From positions 3,098 through 67,097 of the forward strand of contig RQTK01000201.1 in assembly GCA_003991915.1 (NCBI GenBank): a DNA stretch of 64,000 nucleotides, read 5' to 3'. A model generated the notes under the pieces. That model saw nothing but the letters and a program-made list of their open reading frames with translations, did no database searches and was not told the origin of the DNA. The position numbers and the translations under genes were made by a program. This DNA is from Elysia chlorotica (taxonomy: Eukaryota > Mollusca > Gastropoda > Plakobranchidae). Of the stretch, positions 1-29,699 are shown piece after piece. Numbering within the stretch: the first letter of the stretch is position 1; the number at the start of each line of letters is the position of its first letter.

Positions 1-5
1 TTCTT

Positions 6-82
<77 letters not shown>
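1..82. repeat. (TTC)n/(TTA)n microsatellite
   Basis: Pure TTC repeats switch to TTA repeats at about position 35, followed by degenerate trinucleotide-rich sequence to about 150. Confidence 0.97.
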
Positions 83-83
<1 letters not shown>

Positions 84-260
84 ACCATTATTGTTATGAC
101 CATCCTTATCATAAATACCATCACCACCACTACTGTTATTATCCCCAGCAGTCTTACTGTCACTATAGTTTCTGTCGTCTAGTCGATGGGGAGAAAAAAA
201 ATTATAACTCAGGATGTTTAGAGGGAACTTTTCAGGCCTCTTAGTAGTTTTTTAACCATG

Positions 261-680
261 TTAGTTATTGTGGATGAGCTTCTTGGTTTGAGCACTTCTT
301 CTGCTGCGAATTGGATGTTTTCTTTCATGCATTGGCTCTTTAGTGTTTTTCTTGTTGGAGTGTGGGCTAGACATGTTTCTATGATAATTATGTTGCGTCG
401 TATATGGTGTGGTGCTACAGTATTCACATTTCCTGATAATCTTAAGGGTTGGGGCTCCAAGTCTGGCTCTATTGATTTTATTGTTTGTGGTATTGAAGTT
501 GAGTATATTTTTACCTACCTGTGGAGCGATGGCGTGGAAGAACCTTCCTTCGGGGTTGTTGGTCCACATGTCTTGCCACTTTTTATATTTGACCAATCGT
601 AGCATTCGAACCTTTGAGGAGCCCAACGCTCTATTACTCGGACCTGTTCACCCCCCGTATAAATCGTACAGGAAATTTAA
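261..680 (-). mobile_element. possible non-LTR retrotransposon 3' remnant with tRNA-like sequence
   Basis: On the minus strand 626-261 is open and encodes YKKWQDMWTNNPEGRFFHAI, then APQVG, RARLGAPTLK and CEYC. The pattern W-Q-x-x-W, G-R, x-I-x-P-x-V, R-x-R-L-G, C-x-x-C resembles the segment between RNase H and the terminal zinc knuckle of non-LTR retrotransposon polyproteins. Just upstream, 600-650 reads as a tRNA-like GAGCGTTGGGCTCC...GGTTCGAATGC. No RT or RNase H is adjacent, so it is a fragment. Confidence 0.4.
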
Positions 681-1200
681 AGACAGACGAATTTATATTT
701 TCCATCCCTCTTTCATACTTGGACCCAATCGACATGTGAACAAAGATATTCAGAAACTTTGTTGTTACATTTTAGTCCAGTTAAAATCTGATCAATTCTA
801 ACATATTCACATGGTATTGAACATGATATAACCTTTATACACCATTCTTTAGGAAATATTGAAATTGGAAGCCTATTGGTTTTGTCAGGCAACCAGTCAT
901 CACGTGAATTTAGAAGAATTTAGACTTTTCGTGACATTCAGACCAGTTATCTGCGCAGTGGACTTCTAAACATTTTAAACACTATGTTATACATTATTAA
1001 CAACTAATAAACTTATTTTTGCTTTTGATTTCAAGAATAGTATCATAAAGGTTTGTAAATGTATTCAACAACACACTTTCCATGGTCAACTGTTAAACAT
1101 TTTAACACTATTTTACATTTTACAATAAAAAATTTGACATAATTTATATACACATTTAAACCATTTCTCTGGATCGTTAACTTTTGTACATTTTTTCATA
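627..1200. other. AT-rich sequence without recognisable genes
   Basis: Nothing beyond short AT-rich runs was seen here. No AATAAA on the minus strand was found to close the transmembrane exon model to its right. Confidence 0.5.
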
Positions 1201-1206
1201 AAAACT

Positions 1207-19154
<17,948 letters not shown>

Positions 19155-21160
19155 CTTGGAACCATTGCTAGAGGGTCGTAAATTAATATTTGTTTTTGCT
19201 TTATTTAAAAAAAATAGATTTTAGGTGATCACATTGTAGATATAATTTTCATTCTAAAAAATTAAAATACTTTTTTTTCTTTATTGTCAAGTTATTATTG
19301 TGTATTTCATCACATATGTGGTACTAATAAAATTAATTTTGATAAATATTAAGGCCGACGTCTCACACTTTAGAAGAGGGGTTGGAACAATGGCTGTCGT
19401 AAGATTAGTGTTAACAAAGGAGAGAACATGTGTAATAAAGGAATAGGGTCAAAGGTTTCTAGACTAGAATATATAGGCGTTGTTATATGTTTGAAAGTAC
19501 CCTAATGTAAGTACAAGTAGATTTACCAAAAAGCATGTGGGCGCGTCACACTCTTAGTGGGCAGACTTATCTATATATATAAAAAAATTAGTGCTCATTG
19601 TGGGCTCCCCGCCTCGATTTTTGCCCATCTCCACAAATTTACTCAATCACTTGAAAATTCCCAACATTTTGTTTTAATGAACCACTATACATTAGATTAG
19701 GGACATGAACATCATTTTTTAAAAAGCAATGTTTTATTAGACCTTTGATATTATACACAAATTCAATGTACACTTCCCGCAAAGACCAATCTGCATTATT
19801 AGGTCAATCTTTTCCCTCTTCCTTTTTGTAAAAGTAGCGCGTTCATGAAAAAAAAAAAAAAATGGTGTGCACTTTTGAACTTAATAGCGGTAATTTTGAA
19901 AATTTTATCATCACGGACTTACCCAGTCATTTAAAAACAACTCAAATCTAGAATATAGATCTGAACTATTTGACCAAGAAGCATGACTCAACTGTATCAT
20001 GAGCGAAGTTTAATAGTGGAAGATCTAGATCTAGATTAGATCTATGACGATAACAGGTGAGAAGAAAAAAAGACATCACTTGATCAACCATTCATATCTA
20101 GATTTAGATCAAGACCTGATACTGATCGAAAGCTAGAATCTAGATCTGCGACAAAGTGAAAACAGACATGTATAGATCTAGATCTCCACAATGATTTGAC
20201 AATGTACACCCAGCTCCAGATCTGCTACACCTTTACAAAAAGAAGGTAGAACCACACGGATTAGATCTAGATTACATATAAATCCTACTTATGGTACTGC
20301 ATCAAAGTTATCCACCTACGCTAAATCAAGCGGGTTTGGAACGGTGGGCAATTCCATCAGCGGTTATTACGTGGTATAGAATCTAGATTCTAGGCAATGG
20401 CACAGAAGTAAACTACGATAATGGAAAGATGGCAATAATACAAATTACAACTGAGCTTTATCAACATGATACAGAGGCCCTCATCACCTCAGTTTACAAT
20501 GAAAATTACAGTAAAGAAGAATACCTGTTTCAACGTTTACTGTTATGGTCTTTGATGTGTGACTATAAAGAGTTTAACTCTTTGAAAACCAAAAAGCAGG
20601 AATTTGACTAAGAAAGAGGGATTTTTTGCGCAACACCGCACTTACAGACACATCACTTACTAACTACTACTAGTCTATATCTAGCCTACTAGAGCCCACT
20701 AAGACTAAGTTGGCTAACTTAGAAATCTAGTCTAGAATCTATGAATCTACAGCAGTGAAGTGAAACAAAAAGAACGCCTTTGTTAACCTGCTACTAACTT
20801 TTGAGAAAGCAAATACAGATTTTTAGCGCGGCTAGTCACTATAAACCTAATCTATGGCCAAGCTTATTTAGTTCAGCTATCAATATTGACTTAGACACTT
20901 GAATGCTTAATCAGAACTTTAAAAAAGCATTTTTTTCCTTCCTTCTTTGGGAGTATGTGTGTGTTTTTGTTTTGATCTTTTTTTCTTTTTTTTTTGTTGA
21001 AATTTTGTTAATTTTTATCTCTAGTGTCAGAAACAGCAATATCCAGGCTTTGCATAAACTAAATATAATATTCTAAGATGGTTGAATAAAGAATGTAAAC
21101 TTTCTAGCATGCACAAAGCAATTGGAACTAAGTACATGTAATACCATTGTCATTGACTGA
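19155..21160. other. upstream/intergenic sequence of the lectin gene
   Basis: AT-rich with a dense AGATCTAGATCT cluster at 19935-20280 and another at 21270-21380. Around 19570 a TATATATATAAAAAA stretch resembles some Helitron 5' ends but is too short to call. No gene was recognised. Confidence 0.5.
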
Positions 21161-21169
21161 AGTAAGGGT

Positions 21170-21262
21170 ACAAATCCGACATTTAATTTGCCCAACCGTC
21201 GGCCTCAAACTAAGCACTGAGAACCAGACGCTCTGTCACTTGAGCGAGTTCGCCCCTCAAGA
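21170..21262 (-). mobile_element. tRNA-derived SINE head
   Basis: Minus strand reads GCGAACTCGCTCAAGTGACA, AGAGCGTCTGGTTCTCAGTG and GAGGCCGACGGTTGGGC, with A-box-like and variable-arm spacing of a tRNA but no intact B box. A decayed head only. Confidence 0.45.
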
Positions 21263-22139
21263 TCAACTACACTAGATCACGATTTTTATCAGAATTAGAT
21301 CTACATAAAGATCTATACAATCGTATGTCAAACTATATTTATAATATAAATCTACAATCTAGATCTAGATTCACCTTCATTAGATGTAGTGTAACTTCGG
21401 AACGACAGATAGGTGTTTGGATGTATGTATTCCATCGGCAATATAACGGGGAATACCGCAAATCGGGAGTCGACGAAAAGATCGTAAATGTACGATAATG
21501 ATAGAAAATCTAGATATCCATAAGGATAATTAAAATGATCATCATCAAAAAAATTTTTTTAACAATAATAATTATTCTAATCGATAACGGTGGCATCAGT
21601 TTGGCTAGAGTTGCAACACATTAGCGACAGGCAACAGCAATCATCCGTTTAAAATACCAGATCTAGATTAAGCTCAGATCTATGTTCCCGAATCCCGACG
21701 ACAATTATCAGCAAGATTTATATAGAGAAGTGAAAGCTGTGAAGAGAATTAAAGTAATTTAGCCTAGTATTTTTATTTCTTTTTTAAGTAGCCAATTTTT
21801 CTTGATATTTTAATATACAATAACCAACAAAAGTGGACAGAAGATCTTGTGCGGTATGTAACATCTTTGAGCACATGCAATAATGCGCCGCCCAACGAGG
21901 ATGCGCGCGCGTGTGTGTGTGTGTCTGTCTGTGTGAAAGAGTAGCCGCGATTGTGCCTAGCCCTACAAAATACGAAATTGTTTATCTGATCATGAGGCTG
22001 AGAGTAAGAACTGTGAGGGGACCGGTGCTTGACAGCGAAGATGGTTTGAAGTCTAAATCAATCTAACCGGTCGCCCCAAAACTGGATTCTTGGAAACAAA
22101 CTCTCTGCCTAGCAGTAGTAAACAAAGCTATGGGATTCC

Positions 22140-22560
22140 CGGATGGACAGATCGCCGCCGGCGGAAGCATAATTGCCGATATAGTGGTACTCTATTTACC
22201 GTATTTTTTTACCGAAAAGAGCCGCGAGTGAACGTTAAATCTACAAGTTGATAAGAGACTCGGCCCATCCCTACGCTCCTTATGAGACGTTGAATGGGCA
22301 GTGTTAACGGCTGGGCTAACCGGGCGTTATTGCCGAAAATGGCTGCAACTAGGCCTATTGAGCGATCGACGGGACACCCGATTTTTAGCTGAATACCGTC
22401 AAATGCGTATCTTTTCAACCAGATACGTCCCATAAATGTAAAAAACGGGATTTTGCACTACGTGCACGGGAAAGCGGGAGGAATCCCAAAAAGCGGGATA
22501 ATCCCGCCAAAAGCGGGAGGGTAGGCAGCTCTGGATTAGAGAGTGAAATCTGTTATTAAA
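22140..22560. repeat. GC-richer repeat with GCGGGA/TCCCGC blocks
   Basis: 22440-22530 carries alternating AAGCGGGA and AATCCCGC inverted words and ends GGGTAGGCAGCTCTGG, a word seen at the ends of interspersed repeats in many animals. No coding domain. Confidence 0.4.
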
Positions 22561-22599
22561 CATTGTTCGGTCCATACAAATATAGAGGAAATTGAGAAG

Positions 22600-22602
22600 A
22601 GA

Positions 22603-22638
<36 letters not shown>

Positions 22639-22640
22639 TA
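22600..22640. repeat. (AAT)n microsatellite
   Basis: About 13 AAT units followed by a short GATGAT run. Confidence 0.95.
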
Positions 22641-23579
22641 AATGATGATGATGATAACCCATAAATAAAAGAGTTCACTCACGATCATACAGGAGAGAAA
22701 ACATCATTTGGTCTGAATGCTAACACAAAATAATGTAATGCATCCCCTAAAACAGCTTTTCGTGAAGCGTGACTGCAGTATACTTAATAGACTGGAACAA
22801 CAACAAAAAAGCTAACGCTTATAACAGATGTTCACAATCGAAACAGGCGGCGTTATACATCTTATCAAATATTGATATGCTGCATGCAGGGACTTCTTTA
22901 CATTAATGTGCATGCCTAGTTGGTCGTCGAAAACAATTTAACCCTCAACACTTGAACCAATAAGGACTGAATGGCTAACATCTCAAATCCCATACATTTT
23001 ATAGTGATGTATAATTATAATACCTGAGGCAGAACTCCTAGTTGTCGACTTGTCGCACACCTCACCTGAAATTAAACCAAGTATCCAACCATTGCAAGTT
23101 TCTTACTATCGAAGGTGGTGAAACACGTGACTTTTTTTGTTGTATCACTAGCAGAAACGAGGAGCCTTTTGTAAACATTCATAACACCGACAATAGAATG
23201 AAGAGACCGGTTTCTCTTATGCTGACGCCCTACTCCGGTTTCGACGGGTTTCAACATTGAGATGTATCGCTACTCAGCGTGGAAATGGCCCCGTTTCAGG
23301 ACAAGTTAACCAGAGTTGTTAAAACACTATTATTGTGCGCTCCTCTTCTTTCCTATACGAATAGGAGAGCTCCATACAGTACATGTATTATGAATAAGAT
23401 AGGTATGTAAGTGTACTACGAGAGATGAATCATTGTACAATTTTAATCTTCCATCGCCGGCGATAAGAAATACACACCAAAGGGTTAGTGGTGTGCTGCG
23501 CGCCTATCAAAAGATAAGGGTCTCTGCCTGCAGCAGAGAAACAACTGGTAAAATATAAGGTGAGAATGGTGTAGGGGTT

Positions 23580-23960
23580 AAAAAATGTGTGTTGCGGGGG
23601 GCGGTCTAAGAGACAGACAGAGTGGATAGGACAAGTTCAGTGCAAACAAAATAGTCACAAGAGCCAAAAACTAAATACACCAATGACAGTTTTTCCTCCC
23701 AAAACCACATTTAAAAAACGGAACAAAAATAAACCACACCTATGGTACGAATCAAAAGGGCAGAGAGGACAGAGACGTGGATACCACAGAGACGTATTAT
23801 TATAATTACATGTTCACGGAGCCGCAAAGCCTGGATCAATAACCTGAAGCAGGCATCAGAGGAAACGTCGGTAGTAATCACAGACAGAAAGCAGCTATTA
23901 CCCGCATGGAAGGCTCTAAAACGGATATATTCTTACATGTCTGGGCTACTGCAATGGATA
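23580..23960 (+). mobile_element. possible retrotransposon C-terminal remnant
   Basis: The plus frame at about 23820-23930 reads SRSRKAWINNLKQASEET and DRKQLLPAWKALKR, resembling the R-K-x-W-x-D-N-I ... D-R-x-x-W end of non-LTR polyproteins. No RT domain adjoins. Weak. Confidence 0.3.
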
Positions 23961-24239
23961 TAATGGCCTTTAATTAGCTGGTGGTCATCGAAGTGAGGAT
24001 ACGTGTCTCATCAAGTGCCTGGTTTCTAGAATTAAATATCAAGTCTGTTATTTAACGGTCAGCTTGGGAATGGTGGATGGGGATACACCTGGCATGCCTC
24101 AGTTATCGATGTGGTCAAAACGGAATGATTTTGACGTTTGGTTTTGTATAATAGGAATAATTTTTTTCTATAATTATATAAAGATTAAAATATATCTGCA
24201 TCAAGATGTATGTTTGTTTGTTTTTTTGTTTGTTGGTTG

Positions 24240-24286
24240 CTTTTTTTTTTTTTTTTTTTTTTTTTTTTGGGGGGGGGGGGGGGGTG
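24240..24286. repeat. poly(T)-poly(G) junction
   Basis: About 28 T followed directly by about 16 G. The G run could form a G-quadruplex. It may equally be affected by sequencing or assembly error in homopolymers. Confidence 0.9.
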
Positions 24287-25317
24287 AGTGACTTGGGTGA
24301 TCAAACTTATTGGTATAGATCTAGAAGCAAGCAGTTGCCAGTCATCTAGCTCGATATAGTAATAACCAAGCCACGCAAAATACATAAAAACGACCTACTT
24401 AAGTTGTCTGTACCCAGTCCTATAACTCACCTCATTTTCTTTCAAACAAAGAGACAAAAACACACGCTCAGGAACCTACGTCACTGCTATTGCAAGGCCT
24501 GATGTCTCTAAAGCAAATCCAGTCTTGAGTGAAATAAAATAGCCCCGTACAATTACAATATTAGCCGTGCTTTAACAGTAAACTTGGCCTATTTTCCAGG
24601 TGTTATACACAAGTAACTGAATATCCCTGAGAGGTCCGATTTAGGTTAATAGTAATGCACGTCTGTGTTTGTCTGCTAGCAATGAGGAAGTGTGGCATTT
24701 CCGCGTCACAGCTTGGGTCGTCGAACTTTAAGGGGGCCACGATTTTCGCTGTCATTGCACACAATAATAATAATATTAATAATTTATACTAACATTTCCC
24801 AATAAAGATTTTCCTTCAAAGAGATATTTGCGTGAATATAATGATTAAAAATAATTTTTCCTAAATTTCTTTCATAATTATTTTTAAACGTGTCCGTATG
24901 AGTGAAGAAAGTAGCTTCAAAAGAAAATGATCAGGTAATGGGGAAATGTCCTTTTTTTAACATGGTGTGTTAATGCGCTGACGACCATTGCATGGAGAGT
25001 ACCAAGATTCGCATTGCTGCCAAGCTCAACCGTGCCTGTATTACAGTCATGTATGAGTTAACTTGGGTCAGACAGGCGGTATAAGCTTAACGGAATTACA
25101 CCCCGGAGGGTCTAGGAGGATTAGGGGGATTTTCAGGATTTTGCCACTGATTATCCATGCTACTGCAGTACTCTGGTTTGACAAAGAATGAGTTTAATAA
25201 GCGGCTGTGTATTGAGAAGGAACAAGGGTTGAATAATGAATGTGTACCATAATAATACGTTTTGGTGGGTGGCATATTCATGGGAAGATATCAAAATACC
25301 CAAAGCCATAATGAAAC

Positions 25318-25319
25318 TT

Positions 25320-25411
<92 letters not shown>

Positions 25412-25430
25412 CAGCAGCAGTAGTAGTGTA
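25318..25430. repeat. (AGC/AGT)n microsatellite
   Basis: A core of about 30 AGT units flanked on both sides by AGC units. A relic of family-1 SINE tail sequence (GCGTCCAACGTCAGCACTAT, reverse) follows at 25445. Confidence 0.95.
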
Positions 25431-25442
25431 AAGTTGTTATTT

Positions 25443-25510
25443 TAGCGTCCAACGTCAGCACTATACTTATAAGCTATATTGTGAACGGGCTCTAAGACTT
25501 ACAAGTAACC
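25443..25510 (-). mobile_element. SINE fragment (family 1 tail)
   Basis: Matches the complement of the family-1 tail (AGCACTATAC..CTATATTGTGAACGGGC..AAGACTTACAAGT). Only the 3' portion is present. Confidence 0.5.
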
Positions 25511-25519
25511 CAAGTACCG

Positions 25520-28480
25520 TACATTATTATGGTTCTAAGACGTTTAAAACGTTTAAAAGTTCAGTCTGTCAATAAAATTTACCGACGCTCGATCAGCAGT
25601 ACTGATTTTTATTTTACATTGAAAAGGGTTCTTTTATCAACTGCCTGAACTAGTCTGTCCCACTTTTCTTTTAACCCTGTTAAGTGCACGTTCCGCCCAT
25701 TCACAGCACGGGTAACAAAATATTGATATACTTGCAATGCAAAGCAACAAAATGAAAATGTCCCCTGAAAGGCTGAATAGCAAGGTCGTAAAATAGAGAT
25801 TCACCTTACATAAGGCATGTAATTGTAATGTTTTACAAATACAGGCCAGCAATAACGAGAAGATGAGCGTCTTATCAGAGGATGATATTAAGTTTGGCAA
25901 ACAAGAGGGAGAGACCAAAATAGAGAGAGCTAGAGACCGAGAAAAAGATAAATATACTGAATAGAGAGGGGGAAATATAACGAAACAGAGAGATAGAGTC
26001 ATAATGTCTATTTTTTAAGCGTCAAAAAAATGGAGCTAGCTCGGTGCAAGTCGGTGGAACGCCGAATGAAAACGAATGGTCTAAACAAAACCCAACAAAA
26101 ATTACTACACGATGGTAATCCCCTTACGGAACACTGTATGCGATAGATAAAAAATAACATGTCTCTGTCCCCGACACCTCATGGCTTGGGAATACATCAT
26201 AATCATGACTTGTAACTGTTGCCGGCGTGCAGTAAACCATATTGTTGCATTGCATGAAGGTAACTTATACGGCAGTAGGATCGTGACTCATGTTACTCAA
26301 GCTTTGATAATAATGAGTTGTTCAGTGGGGCTCTCTAAAACAGAGCATGATCTGAGAATGGTCAGGCGGAGAAGGAAACGCGTCTATTAAACAAGCAGAA
26401 AAGTAATTAGAACCTTTAACTATTCGTAAACGGACAATATTCACTTGGAAAAAAAAGGAATAGGGCAATTAATGTGGAAAAAACGAACAAATACAATCAA
26501 AAAGGACGGTGCAAGAATATTACGAGGAATGGATCTATAAGATTGCTAACATCCTTTCTTACACAACATCATAGAGGATATTGAGCTTCTGCTATACTTC
26601 GTTTGACACGACTACCCCCTACCGGTTTTCGTTGTTGTTTTCGCTGCTCTCTGACTTCGTGGAAACACAGACAACCATGAGTGAGATATTTAAATACACT
26701 ACATTTTTGTAATGAAATCGCTGAGAATGTTTACATTGCATTTATAAAAGTTGAAGTTGAATAAAATGCTGAAGTTGGAACTATTCGAAAGGCTTTACAT
26801 TTTTTTAAGGATCGATGATATGGCCTCGCACCAGTCATTGTTGCAACAACTCCCAACTAGAGTAGCACGACTGAAGTCTATTGTACAGAAGGTGGCTGTC
26901 GGTAACCTTTTATTGTGTGCGTCGATGTTTTCCGCCTCGGTAGCTTTTTCCAATGACAAATAAATACTGCACATAACCTGGTTTTCGAGCTATGAATCAA
27001 GCCCAAATATTGATACTGTATGTGCACTTACCTCTCGAGGTCTTTCATCGATATTATGAGATATCGATGACTGTTATTTAAATATTTAAAAGAAAACTAA
27101 TTCCACTGAATATTTTATTATGTTATGACATGAATGCAAAACTTTGAAATCAAGATTCGTTCGCCTATTTTTGTTTTTGTTTTACATGTTACGGTGCTTT
27201 ATTGTAAGTATAAACAGTTATTTCTTTTAAATCGTCTAACATTACACAGTTGAAACCCTCTGGGGCCTTTGAATTATTTTTTTTTACAATTTTTCGTTTA
27301 AACAAAGAGTTTGAATTATCCTTTTACATTTTGAATATATATATACATGCATGTACTATGGAAGCTGGTGGTGAACACATCATCCCATGGAATAAAAATG
27401 AAACTCTTAAGACTTGTTTCCCCATTTCATTCGGTAAAGGGGGGGGGGGGTAGCTATTAAACCCGTTGAACAAAAGCAACATGATAAGTGTGTTGTCGGC
27501 AGCTGCCTTGATAAGGTTAAGTCTTTAGCTTGGAAATTGTGGCCTATCAGTTATCCCCACCTGTACGACCTTCGACTCTTCTCGGTTTCTAGGATATCAT
27601 AAGTGTTACAACGACTTCGTGGAACTTAAATCAAATCTTATCTTGACGCTTAAAAAAAAACAGCAACATAACATGCGTTTCGCGTTAGGCAAATAATTCA
27701 CATAATTATGTACCTGTACCTGTAAGTCGAAGACCGGTTGTTGTGTGTGAACATTCGAAACTTTTAGAAATAAGTAAAACAAGAGCACTTCATAGTATGT
27801 CACAACACATTACTCCTTGTAATAATAAACTGTACACTTTTAATATAAAAAAACAACAAAAAACACTACTGATCTGATGCTATCAGCACAAACGGGGAAA
27901 TGTAATAGTTACTGTGCTTTCCTTCACCTTAAATTTTATATCAATGTGAAATACACGTTCCACTTTTGGTGATAACGCTGATGTGCTTCAACAGTTCTTT
28001 AGATTTTCTCTCGAATCGCAATGCGGTAAAAGATGAAAAGTGTATTGAAAACAGTTTGAAGAGGGGTGTTGTAATCGCACGCAAACCTTTTCGTTCGCCG
28101 GTTCCCTTTGCTCCTAGGTTTGGGACAAGGAACATTGAGGCAGCACTTTTGACAGCTTATCGCGTTTTTATTAATTTTGGCATGTGATGTGTGTGTCAGA
28201 GCGCGTGTTCTCAATGTCATGACGTGGATTGGGTTTCAATGAGGTCGGTACAACCATTCGCAAACCAAGCAATTTTCCCACATATTCAGTTTGAGGTGAA
28301 AATAATTAACAGAGGGTGTGAATCATAATGCAAACGATATGCTTGGGGGTTTTTTACGGGGTTTTTACGGGATATTTACAGGGTTTTTTTCCTCTTCAAA
28401 ATGTACAAGTTCCAACTTATTTGACCGCTATCGTTTACCGAACCGTGAAGAACACATTTATTGGCGAGGATTTGCACAGG
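25520..28480. other. intergenic sequence without confident genes
   Basis: Moderately AT-rich. Holds GA-rich imperfect runs (25905-25995) and a G12 run near 27440. Open frames here show no recognisable domain or splice-supported structure. Confidence 0.45.
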
Positions 28481-28509
28481 ATTAGGATTAGCCAGATTGC
28501 GAACGCGCG

Positions 28510-28531
28510 CGCGCTCAAGTGTGTGTGTGTG

Positions 28532-28586
<55 letters not shown>
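28510..28586. repeat. (GT)n-(GA)n compound microsatellite
   Basis: GCGCGCGC, then about eight GT, then about 25 GA units. Confidence 0.97.
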
Positions 28587-28587
<1 letters not shown>

Positions 28588-29544
28588 TTTGAAGGGACAG
28601 TCAAACAAATTTGTATTCACAACTTTGCCATTTTCCCAAAGAAAAGACAAACCTAGATCCATCAGTGTTGTTGTTTTTTAAGGGCTTTTTTTTTTTTCCA
28701 ACATTCCCATTGTCATCTCAGGAAGAAACCAAGAAGAATAAGCTCTGTCACTGATCTAACAATACCAAAACAATGCTTTCGTCATAAGAACAGAGTAGGT
28801 ACTGCAAAAGACGGATGAAATGACCAGGCGCATTTATAAATAAAAGGCAAGGAATCAACAGAGTTGGCGATTTTTAAAACACACATTAATAAACGAACGA
28901 AAGAGTTAGCTAGCGGCCAGACAAAAAAAAATCAAGGACTGTTTGGTAGAATCCTAGAAGAAATGCATCAGGTTGGAAAAAAGAGACGAGCATGTTTGTT
29001 ACAAACGGCTAACCAGAGTGAAAAATAGAGTGCAAGCTTTCCGACTGAGGATATAACAAAGATGCTGAAAAGATAGACAGCTTGACACAAAGCTAATCAA
29101 CACCACCATAGTACAGGATTTTTGTTCCTTGGTCGGCGGAGGCGATGCTTTAACCTTGCTTACCTTTTTGCGAGTTCTCATTGATTTTTTTTTCCACCCC
29201 TGATCTGAGACAGAGACACCAGGTCCTCTGATTTGTAGACGAACACTCTTCTACTTAGCATATATTGACCCACGCCTATCCCCCCCACTAAAAAAAAAAA
29301 TCACTCACACACATATACACACACAGTAAAGTGTAAGTAGCACAAGTAAAAAAAAAAGTGGGGAAAAAAAAAGCCGCTGTAATTGTACATTTTGCCTACA
29401 ATAAAGTATAAAATTTTTGCAATGAAAATTGCCAAAACATGACTCTCAGGTAAATGTTAGAACCTGAGTTCAGTTGTTTGCTTTTTTAAACTTCGATGTC
29501 AGAACTATAAAGGCTTTATTCGAGACAGACCCCAAGACAGACTT

Positions 29545-29650
29545 CTGAAAAATAAATCCTTGACCGATCGTGGTTTTGAACAAAGGATGTCCCGATCGGG
29601 AGACCAACGCTCTACCAGTACCATTGAGCCAGATTGCCTCCAGATAGTTT
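29545..29650 (-). mobile_element. tRNA-derived SINE head
   Basis: Minus strand: GGCTCAATGGTACTGGTAGA (A-box region), GCGTTGGTCTCCCGATCGGG and TTGTTCAAAACCACGA (B-box region), which together have tRNA-like length and arm spacing. No poly(A) tail is clear. Confidence 0.5.
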
Positions 29651-29699
29651 GATTTATATACTAAACCATGTTTACTCTCCCCTTCACACACAGCAAAGG

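Noticed and set aside
19560-19630. Helitron-like TATATATATAAAAAA start
   Set aside because: Too short, and no hairpin plus CTRR end was located.
25236-25445. Poly-serine open frame
   Set aside because: Translation of the AGC/AGT microsatellite, with no domain outside it.
25637-26002. 121-codon minus-strand open frame with hydrophobic stretches
   Set aside because: Part is the complement of a GA-rich imperfect repeat; no domain, start context or splice support.
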